Shown here: positions 34,933-43,640 of the stretch, piece by piece
How the letters are laid out: each line of letters starts with the position of its first letter
Position numbering within the stretch: position 1 is the first letter of the stretch
Assembly: GCF_008124765.1 (NCBI RefSeq)
Contig: NZ_VNHS01000001.1
Span: forward strand, 930,001-994,000
Direction of reading: 5' to 3'
From: Paenibacillus methanolicus
Lineage (GTDB): Bacteria; Bacillota; Bacilli; Paenibacillales; Paenibacillaceae
DNA length: 64,000 bases
The notes under the pieces: model-generated
Seen by the model: the letters and a program-made list of their open reading frames with translations, nothing else
What the model was told of the DNA's origin: nothing
The model's database searches: none
Translations under genes and position numbers: made by a program

Positions 34933-35733
34933 TTACCCGCTGAGCTTGTTCACGATCTTCAAGACCGCGTCCCGCGTCAGCTTGTTGCCGCCGCCCGAGA
35001 TGAGCTTGACGGTCGCGTGCGCGAGCGCCAACGGGATTTTGCAGAACGCCTTCGCCTGCCCTTCCTTCAGCTCGGCCAAATAGGCGTCGGCTTCCTTCAA
35101 ATTACGGCGCGTGTAGGCGAGCATCTCGTCCATGCCCCAGCCCTTCGGGAAGAAGCTGACGCCGCGCGTGCCGTCTTCCGCCTTGTTGCGAAGAATGTTG
35201 ACCGCCTGCAGGCCGCGTCCGAAGGCTACCGCCCGGCCCCGGTCGGATTGCGTGCCGTCGTTCCACAGCCATAGCTCCGACAGCATCTCGCCGACCATGC
35301 CGGCGACGCTGTATGTATAACGGTCCAGATCCTCTTCCGTATCGATGATCCACTTCTTGTCCACCCAATACGCCATCTCGTCGGACATTTTCGCGGTATA
35401 GCGATACACCGTCGGTGCGATATCCGACGGACATAGACCGGCCCATTCGTGCAGCTGCCAGCTGACTTCCGGCAGATCATGCTTGTAAGGCGCCAGCACG
35501 TCCCGCGCGCGCGCGAGGGGCTCGTCGGAGCGGAACGAGTCGCGGACGTCCTGCAGCAGTTTGATTTTCAATTCGTCGTCCAAGTCGGTATGGTCTTCGA
35601 TCTCGTCGATCGCCCGCATGCACAGATAGCCGGAAGCGACCGCCTCCTGCAGCTGGCCTTCCAAACGGCTGATCGGGATGAAGAAGGTGCGGCTCGTCTT
35701 CTTTAACATCGTCATGGCATCTTGATGGATCAT
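34933..35733 (-). CDS. phytoene/squalene synthase family protein
   Basis: A 266-residue all-alpha prenyl-synthase-like protein. The first Asp-rich motif is AIDEIEDHTDL (about residues 43-53). The second region reads QAVNILRNKAEDGTRG (about 180-195), where classical head-to-head synthases have NILRDxxED; the first Asp is Asn here. No partner carotenoid or hopanoid genes are nearby. The substrate is unknown, and the family includes squalene, dehydrosqualene and phytoene synthases. The start is uncertain. The only ribosome site, GGAGGG at 35750-35755, is 16 nt from this ATG but 7 nt from an in-frame ATT at 35742. Confidence 0.82.
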   Translation of the reverse strand: MIHQDAMTMLKKTSRTFFIPISRLEGQLQEAVASGYLCMRAIDEIEDHTDLDDELKIKLLQDVRDSFRSDEPLARARDVLAPYKHDLPEVSWQLHEWAGLCPSDIAPTVYRYTAKMSDEMAYWVDKKWIIDTEEDLDRYTYSVAGMVGEMLSELWLWNDGTQSDRGRAVAFGRGLQAVNILRNKAEDGTRGVSFFPKGWGMDEMLAYTRRNLKEADAYLAELKEGQAKAFCKIPLALAHATVKLISGGGNKLTRDAVLKIVNKLSG

Positions 35734-35929
35734 AGTCGTAATAGGTGTTCCCTCCAAAGTCAACAAGTGTGCAGCGGCAAATGAATCATGATATCGGATA
35801 AAGGCATCTCCGCGCTAAAACATTCATATGGTACGATTTTCTCACATTAGACAAGCCGATGCAACTTTGCGGAGCACGTGTTATTACCCTTTTCCACGGT
35901 GCCGGACGCATGCATGAGAGCGGAATTTT

Positions 35930-36262
35930 GTGGCCATCTTACAAAGAAAGGAGCTGATTCCCATCTCTTACAAACGGCATATCGAAAGCGGCAAAATATC
36001 GGTCGAGGTCAACGAGCGCGACAGTCGCTCGGCCAAGGAAGAAGCCGCGCAGTTCGTCAAGCGCAAGGCGCTCGACAATATTACCGAAGAGTTCGGCAGC
36101 GAAGTGTTGGCCAACGAAGAGTCGGACGTATCGCTGAGCAACGTGGACATCCATTTCAACGAAGAAATCATCTCCCATGAGGAAGGCGTCTTCAAGAAAC
36201 GGATCATCGACAGCCGCAAAATGACCGCCGAGGCGGAAGCCGACATTACGATCGACGATTAG
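35930..36262 (+). CDS. small protein of unknown function, unusual start
   Basis: Up to 110 residues, acidic and hydrophilic, with no membrane segment: YKRHIESGKISVEVNERDSR, then a Lys/Glu-rich helix and a C-terminal tail EAEADITIDD. I do not recognise the family. The frame can begin at GTG 35930, which has only a poor GAGAGCGGA upstream. The clear AAGGAG (35948-35953) lies inside the frame, 9 nt before an ATC at 35963, so an Ile-codon start giving about 99 residues is possible. It diverges from the phytoene-synthase-like gene, which has a similar start problem. A hairpin without T run follows at 36316-36343. Confidence 0.7.
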   Translation: MAILQRKELIPISYKRHIESGKISVEVNERDSRSAKEEAAQFVKRKALDNITEEFGSEVLANEESDVSLSNVDIHFNEEIISHEEGVFKKRIIDSRKMTAEAEADITIDD

Positions 36263-36352
36263 TCGCCGCGAGCACTGGCCGGTGAGCTAGTGCCGCCGAT
36301 AGCAAACGAATCCCAGCCTGCCGCTCCTACTGCGGTCAGGCTCATTCGCGCG

Positions 36353-37246
36353 TCAAAAATTATTCAGAAACGTCCGGTGGTACGCATTCCGATATTGCGA
36401 CGGCGTCATCCGCTCATACTGCCGGAATAGCCGCATGAAATACTTCTCGTCCTGGAACCCGGACGCGCGCGCGATCTCCCCGATCGACTGGTCGGTGCGC
36501 GTCAACAGCTCCTTCGCTTTGCCGAGACGAACCTTGTGGATGAATGCGAGCGGCCCTTCGCCCGTATGCTTCTTGAACAGCCGCGTCAGGTAATCCTTGT
36601 TATAGTTGAATCGCTCCGCGATGTCCGAAGCGGCCAGCGGCGAGCTCGCGTGGATGCGCGTCCATTCCGCGATGGTGGCGAACTGCAAATTGCCCCGCTC
36701 GGCCTTGGCCGCTCCGCTCTCGAAGCGATGCAGCGCATGCTCCGAAATCTCGATCAGCAGCGACGTGAGCAAATAATCGGCCGCCTGCTTCGTCATGTAG
36801 TTCGAGTTGGCGACATGGAGGAGCTGCTTGACCAAGATCGGCACGCGCTCGGCCTGCATCCCCCGCATGAATTGCGGCAGGAACAGCCGATCGGACGCCC
36901 ACGCCCGCTGCGGTCGGTGCAGCAGCTCCTCCGCCTCTTGCTTCCATCGCTCTTCCGAGAGCGTCTCCATCTCCTCCGCGTCAAAATGAATCCACCAAAA
37001 CTTCACGCCCGGCCGGGATAACCGGTAACCGCCGTGCGTCCTGCCCGGCCATAGCAGCAGCAGATCGCCAGGCCCGACGTCGAACGTGCTCGCTTCCTCT
37101 CGAATGTACGCCGTCTCCTCGATGCCGATGATCAATTCATAATTCCCTATTGCGCGCTCCATGTGCTTCCACTCGGTCTCCGACAGGAACTCGCCGGCTG
37201 CATGGAATCGGACCGGCTGCGCGAGCGGGATCGTCAATCCTTTCAT
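36353..37246 (-). CDS. AraC family transcriptional regulator
   Basis: A 297-residue regulator with an AraC-type cupin domain (about residues 15-165; FDVGPGDLLLLWPGRTHGGY is typical). The C-terminal HTH pair runs from about 195 to 297, ending QDEKYFMRLFRQYERMTPSQ. I place the start at the ATG after AAGGGG. Ten further in-frame codons upstream lack a ribosome site. It diverges from the GH127 arabinofuranosidase gene, so it probably responds to the arabinoside or L-arabinose produced. Confidence 0.92.
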   Translation of the reverse strand: MKGLTIPLAQPVRFHAAGEFLSETEWKHMERAIGNYELIIGIEETAYIREEASTFDVGPGDLLLLWPGRTHGGYRLSRPGVKFWWIHFDAEEMETLSEERWKQEAEELLHRPQRAWASDRLFLPQFMRGMQAERVPILVKQLLHVANSNYMTKQAADYLLTSLLIEISEHALHRFESGAAKAERGNLQFATIAEWTRIHASSPLAASDIAERFNYNKDYLTRLFKKHTGEGPLAFIHKVRLGKAKELLTRTDQSIGEIARASGFQDEKYFMRLFRQYERMTPSQYRNAYHRTFLNNF

Positions 37247-37383
37247 CCCCTGCCCCTTCTGGTCGGATTTGTCCACTATTGGTCTTGTTCTTCTACCGAC
37301 AAATCGGCAATCCCATGATAATGTTTTGATAAAATATACACTAGCCCGCTCTCGCGGCGCAAGTACTTCAGGAGTGATACGGG

Positions 37384-39651
37384 TTGCAATTGAACGCCTT
37401 TGATCTGAAGCAGGTACGCATTGACGGCGGACCGCTTAAGAACGCCATGGACTTGAACCGAGACTACTTGCTCAAACTGGATGCGGATCGATTATTGTCC
37501 CGTTTCCGCGAATTTGCCGGGCTCGAACCGAAAGCGCCACGTTATGAAGGCTGGGAATCCCGCGGAATTAGCGGGCATACGCTCGGCCACTACTTGTCCG
37601 GCTGCTCGCTCATGTATGCGGCGACCGGCGATCCCGCCTTGAAGGAACGAGCCGCATATGTGGTGGACGAGCTGGCGCTCTGCCAAGAGGCGCATGGCGA
37701 CGGCTACGTATCCGGCATCCCGCGCGGCAAGGAGCTGTTCCAGGAAATCAAAGCCGGCGACATCCGCTCGCAAGGCTTCGATTTGAACGGCGGCTGGGTC
37801 CCGCTGTATACGATGCACAAGTTGTATGCGGGCCTTCGCGATGCGTACCGCTACGCGTCGAACGAGCGCGCCCTCGAGGTCGAGATCAAGCTCGGCCTGT
37901 GGCTCGAAGACATCCTGGCCGAACTCAGCGAAGCACAAGTGCAGCAAGTGCTTCATTGCGAATTCGGCGGCATGAACGAAGCGCTGGCCGATCTCGCAGC
38001 GGATACGGGCGACGCGCGCTTCCTGCGTCTGGCCGAGCGCTTCTATCATGGCGAGGTGCTGAACGACTTGGCCGAGGAGCGGGATACGCTCGGCGGCCGG
38101 CACGCGAACACGCAAATTCCGAAAATCATCGGGGCAGCCAGACAGTATGAAGTGTCCGGCAAGCCTCACTATGCGGGCATCGCGCGTTACTTCTGGGACC
38201 GCGTCGTCCACCATCATTCCTATGTCATCGGCGGCAACAGCTACAACGAGCATTTCGGCGATCCGGGGATGCTGAACGACCGGCTGGGCGAAGGCACCTG
38301 CGAGACGTGCAACACGTACAACATGCTCAAGCTGACGCGCCACCTTATCCGTTGGGACGGCGTTGCGGAATACGCGGATTACTACGAACGCGCCATGTTC
38401 AATCATGTGCTCGCTTCCCAGCAGCCCGTGGACGGACGCGTCTGTTATTTCGTCTCGCTCGAGATGGGCGGTCACAAGACGTTCAACAGTCAGTTCGAAG
38501 ACTTCACCTGCTGCGTCGGCTCCGGCATGGAGAGCCATTCGCTCTACGGCGCGGGCTTGTATTTCAAATCGGAGGACGCGCTCGTCGTCAACCAGTTCGT
38601 ACCGTCTTCCGTGCAGTGGGCCGAGCGAGGCGTGACGTTATCGCAGGAAACCGATTTCCCGACGACTGGCAGCGGACGTCTTGTCGTTCGGTCGGACGGC
38701 GATGCCGCTCCGGGCTCGTTCACGTTGTATATTCGATATCCGCATTGGGCGCAGAACGGCATGCAAATCCGCGTCAACGGCGAAGCATGGCCGATCGGGG
38801 AAGCCGTGCCTTCCTCCTACGTCTCCATTGCTCGCGAATGGACGGACGGCGACACGGTGGAATACGTGATGCCGTTCTCCGTTCGGGTCGAGACGATGCC
38901 GGACAACCCGAACCGGATCGCGTTCCTCTACGGTCCGCTCGTGCTTGCAGGCGACCTTGGCGAGATTGCCGACAATCGTTCGGATGACGCCGAGTGGCCG
39001 CTCGCCTCCGTGCTGATCGGACGACGGGCCGAGCTGACTTCGGCGCTCTCGCCGGATCCGGACCATCCCGGCGCCCTGCGTCTGACGGGCGTCGCATACC
39101 GCGGCGACCTTACGCTGCGGCCGTTCTATCAACTCTACGACCGCGCCTACACGGTCTATTGGGACTTCTTCACCCCGGAAGGCTGGCGCGGCGAAGAAGC
39201 GGCTTATCGCGAATCCATCGAGGCGCAGCAGCGGCTCGAGCGCCAGACGGTCGATGCCGTGCAGCCGGCCGAGATGCAGCCGGAGCGCGACCATGCGTTC
39301 GAGGGCGAGCACGTCGGGCTCGGCAAAATGTACAACCGCAAATATCGCGATACGTGGCCAAGCGGCTGGTTCGCGTTCACGATGCGCGTGCTGCCTGACG
39401 AGCCGGTCCGGTTGGCCGTCACGTATATCCGTTCTTCGGACGAGAAGCTCGGCTTCGACGTGCTCGCCGGCGGCGAAGCGCTGGCGGACGGACGAGTCGA
39501 ATCGGAAGAGATGAACAAATTCGTCACGTACGTGTATGACATCCCGCTGGACGTCACGGCCGGCCAAGATTCGATTCCGGTCGCGTTCCGCGCTCATCCG
39601 GGCCGCAAAGTCGCGCCCGTGGCGGGTATCCGGATCGTGCGTATGCCCTAA
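37384..39651 (+). CDS. glycoside hydrolase family 127 (beta-L-arabinofuranosidase-like, DUF1680)
   Basis: A 755-residue protein without signal peptide, so cytoplasmic. An (alpha/alpha)6 barrel occupies about residues 20-430 and is followed by beta-sandwich domains. GEGTCETCNTYN (about 300-311) and FTCCVGSGME (about 375-384) supply the Glu and three Cys that bind zinc in HypBA1-type enzymes, where a Cys is the nucleophile. It should remove terminal beta-L-arabinofuranose from oligosaccharides after uptake. Translation starts at TTG, 9 nt after GGAG. It is divergent from an AraC regulator and ends in a strong terminator. Confidence 0.92.
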   Translation: MQLNAFDLKQVRIDGGPLKNAMDLNRDYLLKLDADRLLSRFREFAGLEPKAPRYEGWESRGISGHTLGHYLSGCSLMYAATGDPALKERAAYVVDELALCQEAHGDGYVSGIPRGKELFQEIKAGDIRSQGFDLNGGWVPLYTMHKLYAGLRDAYRYASNERALEVEIKLGLWLEDILAELSEAQVQQVLHCEFGGMNEALADLAADTGDARFLRLAERFYHGEVLNDLAEERDTLGGRHANTQIPKIIGAARQYEVSGKPHYAGIARYFWDRVVHHHSYVIGGNSYNEHFGDPGMLNDRLGEGTCETCNTYNMLKLTRHLIRWDGVAEYADYYERAMFNHVLASQQPVDGRVCYFVSLEMGGHKTFNSQFEDFTCCVGSGMESHSLYGAGLYFKSEDALVVNQFVPSSVQWAERGVTLSQETDFPTTGSGRLVVRSDGDAAPGSFTLYIRYPHWAQNGMQIRVNGEAWPIGEAVPSSYVSIAREWTDGDTVEYVMPFSVRVETMPDNPNRIAFLYGPLVLAGDLGEIADNRSDDAEWPLASVLIGRRAELTSALSPDPDHPGALRLTGVAYRGDLTLRPFYQLYDRAYTVYWDFFTPEGWRGEEAAYRESIEAQQRLERQTVDAVQPAEMQPERDHAFEGEHVGLGKMYNRKYRDTWPSGWFAFTMRVLPDEPVRLAVTYIRSSDEKLGFDVLAGGEALADGRVESEEMNKFVTYVYDIPLDVTAGQDSIPVAFRAHPGRKVAPVAGIRIVRMP

Positions 39652-39660
39652 GTCAGATGC

Positions 39661-39702
39661 AAGACAGCCAAGCGAGAAGTTTCCCGCTTGGCTGTCTTTT
39701 TT
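39661..39702 (+). terminator. GH127 terminator
   Basis: AAGACAGCCAAGCG (39661-39674) pairs perfectly with CGCTTGGCTGTCTT (39685-39698), followed by further T. It reaches into the stop codon of the convergent M20 gene. Confidence 0.93.
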
Positions 39703-40883
39703 CAATCGGTTAAGTAATCCAAGGCGAGCGAGAGGAACATTTTGCCCGAAATAAGCAAGGCGCGTTCGTCGATATCGAATCTAGGATGATGATGCGCGTA
39801 GTGGGTACGCTCGTCGTCGTTGCGGGCGCCGACGTGGAAGAATGCGCCCGGACGCTGCTCCAAATAATACGCGAAGTCTTCCGCTCCCATCTGCGGATCC
39901 AGCGTGAGCAAGGCTTCTTCTCCGTATACGCTGCTAATTAGGCGCTGTACGCGAGCCGTCTCCTCCGGCGCATTGACGACCGGCGGATAACCGTTCGTAT
40001 ATTCAATCTCATGTCCCGCATGGTACGCCGACGTAATGCCGGCGATGATGGTACGAATCTCCGCCTCGATCTCGGACCGCAGCGTCTTGTTGAAAGTGCG
40101 AACGGTCCCCTGCAGTTTCGTCTTGTCCGCGATGACGTTGAACGCGTTACCCGCTTGGAATACGCCAACGGAGACGACCGCGGGTTGAATCGGGTTCACG
40201 CGACGGCTGACGATCTGCTGCAGGCCGTTCACGACTTGGCAGCCGACCACGATCGAATCGACGGTCGTGTGCGGCATGGCGCCGTGTCCGCCCTTGCCGA
40301 AGATGTGCACGGTGAACGCGTCGGCCGCCGCCATCGCGGGACCTTCCTTTAGTCCGATCTTGCCGAGCGGAAGATCGGATGCAAGGTGGATGCCGTATAC
40401 GGCGTCGACTCCCTCCAGAGCGCCGGCTTCGATCATGCCTTTGGCGCCGCCAGGCGGCAGCTCCTCCGCATGCTGGAAAATGAAGACGATATTGCCTTTC
40501 AGTTGATCGCGCACGTTGCTCAATACGCGGGCCACGCCAAGCAGCGCCGACGTGTGTCCGTCATGTCCGCAGGCATGCATCACGCCAGGCACCTGCGATT
40601 TGTACGGCACGTCCTTCTCGTCCTGAATCGGCAGCGCGTCGAAGTCCGCGCGGAACGCGATCGTCGGACCTTCGGAACCGCCGCGAAGATACGCAAGAAT
40701 CCCGTTGCCGCCAACGCCTTCCTTGACTTCCAATCCGAATGACTTCAGATGATCGGCGATGAACCGAGCCGTCCGAGTCTCCTGAAACGACAGCTCCGGA
40801 TTCTGGTGCAAGTAGCGGCGCCACCCGATGATTTCGTCCTCGCTCTTCACCAATTCCTTGTACAAAACCTCCAGCATGCGCAT
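39702..40883 (-). CDS. M20 family amidohydrolase/metallopeptidase
   Basis: A 393-residue member of the M20D/hippurate-hydrolase-like group. Metal ligands and catalytic residues show in HACGHDGHTSALLG (about residues 107-120), FQHAEELPPGGAKGM (Glu pair, about 140), YGIHLASDLP and GAEDFAYYLE (about 355). The dimerisation domain has FGKGGHGAMPH. Relatives remove N-acyl groups from amino acids, indole-acetyl conjugates or diaminopimelate, and the substrate here is not fixed. From 40884 to 41123 there is AT-rich sequence with no gene. Confidence 0.92.
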   Translation of the reverse strand: MRMLEVLYKELVKSEDEIIGWRRYLHQNPELSFQETRTARFIADHLKSFGLEVKEGVGGNGILAYLRGGSEGPTIAFRADFDALPIQDEKDVPYKSQVPGVMHACGHDGHTSALLGVARVLSNVRDQLKGNIVFIFQHAEELPPGGAKGMIEAGALEGVDAVYGIHLASDLPLGKIGLKEGPAMAAADAFTVHIFGKGGHGAMPHTTVDSIVVGCQVVNGLQQIVSRRVNPIQPAVVSVGVFQAGNAFNVIADKTKLQGTVRTFNKTLRSEIEAEIRTIIAGITSAYHAGHEIEYTNGYPPVVNAPEETARVQRLISSVYGEEALLTLDPQMGAEDFAYYLEQRPGAFFHVGARNDDERTHYAHHHPRFDIDERALLISGKMFLSLALDYLTD

Positions 40884-41123
40884 ACGCCCTCTCCTGAAAC
40901 TTCTCTTTTTCTTGTTATATGTAATCCACTCACGCTAATGCCATTGAAACGGCGTTGTATCCGCTTCCTAATTGTAATATTCCGAATATTATACCAGCCT
41001 ACCTCATTTATCAAGTACAAAATGAGATGTTTATAATTTTTATATGTAATTATTTAGCATTTATATATCGAATAACTATTTAATAATCTCAATTTCAATC
41101 GACATTAAAAGACTGAAATCAAC

Positions 41124-41157
41124 AAAAAATAGTCTCCAGCTTATCCGGAGACTATTT
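41124..41157 (-). terminator. hemA terminator
   Basis: AAATAGTCTCC (41127-41137) pairs with GGAGACTATTT (41147-41157) around a 9-nt loop. The minus strand then runs through TTTTTT. It closes hemA as a single-gene unit. Confidence 0.9.
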
Positions 41158-41178
41158 TCATGCCAATTTTTACTTTTA

Positions 41179-42513
41179 TTATGCAATTGCATTCCGAATA
41201 TCTCTGCCGTCTGCTGACTCCGCCGCATTCGGTTCGGCCAATCGTTTCGCCTCGTCTTCGATCCCGAAAATACGGGTAAACGCCTCAATCGCATCTTCGC
41301 CGCCGCGTTCGGTCGCCAGCTCCTTAATATTCAGGATCGGATCGCGCAGCAGCTGATTGACGATGCTCTTGGTTAATTTACCGATCACCTTCCGCTCTCG
41401 CTCGTCCAGCTCCGGTAGTTTCTTGAGAATATCCTGATACGCGCTCTCTCGCACCGCATCCGCCTTCTCTCGCAGCGCGGCGATGGCCGGCGCGACGCCG
41501 AGCTCTTTCATCCATTGGGCGAAGTCGTTGCGTTCCTTCTGGATGACCGGCGTCAACTTGAGCGCTTCCTTCGCTCTTGCATCCGTATTTTCGTTCACGA
41601 TCGCGCCAAGCCGGTCGATATCGACAAGCGTCACGCCGTCCAGCTCGTCCGCGAGCGGATCGATATCGCGCGGAACGCCCATGTCGATCATGAGAAGCGG
41701 TTCGCTTCGGTTCAACTTTGCCGTTCGCAGCATGGCCGCCGATACGACCGGCTCGGCGGCACCGGTAGCCGCCGTCACCAACTCGGCTCCGCTCAGCAGT
41801 TCGGGAAGCGTCTCCCAAGAACTGGCGGCGATGCCATGCCGGCCCGCGAATTGAGCAGCATTGTGGTAGGATCGATTCACGACGGTGATCCCGTCCGCTC
41901 CTCTTGCCTGCATATGCTTGACGGCCAGCTCGCTCATATGCCCGGCGCCGACGACCACGATGCGCTTGCCTGCCAATGAACCCATCTTGCGCGCCGCAAG
42001 CTCCACCGCCGCATAGCTGACCGAGACCGGCTTCTGACCGATTCTCGTCTCGGTATGCAGTCGTTTCGCCAACGTCACCGCCTGCTTGAACAGCCGGTTG
42101 AATACGGCGCCCGTCGCAGGAAGGCTTTGCGAGTATAAGAAGGCATCCCGTACCTGGCCCAAAATTTGCGTCTCGCCGACAACCATCGAATCAAGCCCGC
42201 TCGTGACCTTGAACAGATGTTCGACCGCCGCGTTATCCTCATGAATATAGAACGAAGCCGCGAATTGTTCTTTGCTCAAACCATATTTTCGTTCCATCAT
42301 ATAAGCGAGATCGAGCATGAACTGCTCTCTCCGTTCCGCCACCGCATACACTTCCGTCCGGTTACAGGTGGATAGGATGACGCCTTCCAGAATGCTCTTG
42401 GAGCCGCGAAGTCCGGCCAGCATGTCCGCGATCTCGTGTTCGGATAACGCCAGCTTCTCCCGAATGTCAACCGGTGCCGTCTTATAGTTTAAGCCTGCCG
42501 CGATGATGCGCAT
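41179..42513 (-). CDS. hemA: glutamyl-tRNA reductase
   Basis: A 444-residue protein catalysing the NADPH-dependent reduction of glutamyl-tRNA to glutamate-1-semialdehyde, the first step of C5 tetrapyrrole synthesis. The N-terminus MRIIAAGLNYKTAPVDIREK, the catalytic Cys in STCNRTEVYA (about residue 50), the GETQILGQVRDA segment and the NADPH motif VVGAGHMSELAVKHM are all present. The C-terminal dimerisation helix follows. It is a lone gene with its own terminator, unlike the hemAXCDBL operon of Bacillus. A perfect PerR box lies about 100 nt upstream. Confidence 0.96.
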   Translation of the reverse strand: MRIIAAGLNYKTAPVDIREKLALSEHEIADMLAGLRGSKSILEGVILSTCNRTEVYAVAERREQFMLDLAYMMERKYGLSKEQFAASFYIHEDNAAVEHLFKVTSGLDSMVVGETQILGQVRDAFLYSQSLPATGAVFNRLFKQAVTLAKRLHTETRIGQKPVSVSYAAVELAARKMGSLAGKRIVVVGAGHMSELAVKHMQARGADGITVVNRSYHNAAQFAGRHGIAASSWETLPELLSGAELVTAATGAAEPVVSAAMLRTAKLNRSEPLLMIDMGVPRDIDPLADELDGVTLVDIDRLGAIVNENTDARAKEALKLTPVIQKERNDFAQWMKELGVAPAIAALREKADAVRESAYQDILKKLPELDERERKVIGKLTKSIVNQLLRDPILNIKELATERGGEDAIEAFTRIFGIEDEAKRLAEPNAAESADGRDIRNAIA

Positions 42514-42614
42514 GTGCTACACTGCCTTTCTGCTACGTTCCTATGTTCCGTTATTCCCAATTTCGTGCCTCTTGTACACATCATATCATGAAGGCGACAA
42601 AAATCAATACTATT

Positions 42615-42629
42615 TTATAATCATTATAA
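42615..42629. promoter_or_regulatory. PerR box upstream of hemA
   Basis: TTATAATCATTATAA is a perfect match to the B. subtilis PerR consensus TTATAATNATTATAA. It lies 102 nt upstream of the hemA start, in AT-rich DNA where the promoter should be. In B. subtilis the hemAXCDBL operon belongs to the PerR regulon and is induced by peroxide, so the same control is predicted here. Confidence 0.88.
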
Positions 42630-42816
42630 ATAACAAACGATATTTCAGCCAAACCGACTTCAATAACATTGACTCACCGCGGTTTGAGAGCTAATTTTTC
42701 TAAGTTCATTTCCCTGTCCCTCGCCTCAACCGATCCTCGAACCGTCCCTATCTTTTCTCCGAAAGACTTGCGCAATTTTACGATCAAACTTTTTGTTATT
42801 TCGACAAATTATTAGT

Positions 42817-42844
42817 TTGCACGTATGGAAAAATGTGCTACCAT
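42817..42844 (+). promoter_or_regulatory. promoter of the D-amino-acid operon
   Basis: TTGCAC (42817-42822) and TACCAT (42839-42844) are 16 nt apart, with AT-rich sequence upstream. Transcription would begin near 42851, giving a leader of about 130 nt. The rest of 42514-42981 holds the hemA upstream region with its PerR box and two operator-like repeats. Confidence 0.5.
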
Positions 42845-42860
42845 CAAGGTGAAACTTGCT

Positions 42861-42943
42861 TTGCCTTCCGTGTCAGCATTTATATACGCGAAGCTTATAT
42901 ATGCTTAGACAAGGCGAAGCGGCTCATGCCGTCCGTGTCGGCA
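42861..42943. promoter_or_regulatory. two direct repeats, likely operators of the D-amino-acid operon
   Basis: TTGCCTTCCGTGTCAGCA (42861-42878) and ATGCCGTCCGTGTCGGCA (42926-42943) share 15 of 18 bases and lie 65 bp apart, centre to centre. Each has a dyad, perfect in the second (TGCCG...CGGCA). Both are downstream of the predicted promoter. Spacing and position suit cooperative binding by the YheO/DauR-like protein encoded just downstream. Confidence 0.5.
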
Positions 42944-42981
42944 ACAATCCGGCATTAGGGATCTATAGAAAGGAGCCGATC

Positions 42982-43638
42982 ATGGAATCCATACAAGATG
43001 AACTGCCCTTCCTGACCTCGCTCGTCAAAGGGCTTGCCGCCCAATTCGGCCCGAACTGCGAAGTCGTCCTGCATGATTTGCAGCGCGAATACGACAGCAC
43101 GATCGTAGCGATCGAGAACGGGCATATTACCGGACGCAAAGTCGGCGATCCCGGCACGAATCTCGGCCTCGAAATTCTGAGCGGCCATGCCAGCGGCGAC
43201 GCGAAGTCCGGTTACGTGACCCAAACGAAGGACGGTCGGCTGCTGCGCTCCACCTCTCTCTATATGAAGAACGAGAGCGGACAGACGGTCGGCTCGCTGT
43301 GCATTAACTTCGATATTACCGACCTGGCCGTGGCCGAGAAGACGCTGCAGTCCCTTACCTTCGGCGGCGGAAGCCCGGTCGTGCGCGAATCGTTCGTCTC
43401 GAACGTCGGCGACCTGCTCGACGCGCTACTTCAAGAAGCGCAAGACGCGGTCGGCCGCCCGGTCGCGCATATGACGAAGGACGACAAGGTGAAATTCATT
43501 CAAGCGCTGAACGCAAAAGGCGCCTTCCTCGTGAAGAAAGCGGGCGAGCGCGTGTGCGCCTACTTGAACATCTCGAAGTATACGCTCTACAGCTATCTGG
43601 ACGAAGGCAAATCCGCTTCCGAATCCGAGGAGGGCTAA
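42982..43638 (+). CDS. YheO/DauR-like PAS-HTH transcriptional regulator
   Basis: A 218-residue regulator. An N-terminal YheO-type PAS-like domain (about residues 8-120; FGPNCEVVLHDL and GLCINFDITDL-like segments) precedes a C-terminal HTH (about 165-212) with FIQALNAKGAFLVKKAGERV and LNISKYTLYSYLDE. The family includes DauR, repressor of D-arginine catabolism, and members typically sit with D-amino-acid genes, as here. AAAGGAG lies 6 nt before the ATG; a longer upstream reading lacks a ribosome site. It probably controls its own operon through the direct repeats upstream. Confidence 0.9.
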   Translation: MESIQDELPFLTSLVKGLAAQFGPNCEVVLHDLQREYDSTIVAIENGHITGRKVGDPGTNLGLEILSGHASGDAKSGYVTQTKDGRLLRSTSLYMKNESGQTVGSLCINFDITDLAVAEKTLQSLTFGGGSPVVRESFVSNVGDLLDALLQEAQDAVGRPVAHMTKDDKVKFIQALNAKGAFLVKKAGERVCAYLNISKYTLYSYLDEGKSASESEEG

Positions 43639-43640
43639 TC

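Noticed and set aside
36316-36343. Hairpin AGCCTGCCGC/GCGGTCAGGCT behind the 110-residue gene, considered as a terminator.
   Set aside because: No T run in either direction; it may still act for the convergent genes but cannot be called with confidence.
37492-38538. A 348-codon frame opposite the GH127 gene.
   Set aside because: High GC keeps the antisense open. No ribosome site, no motifs.
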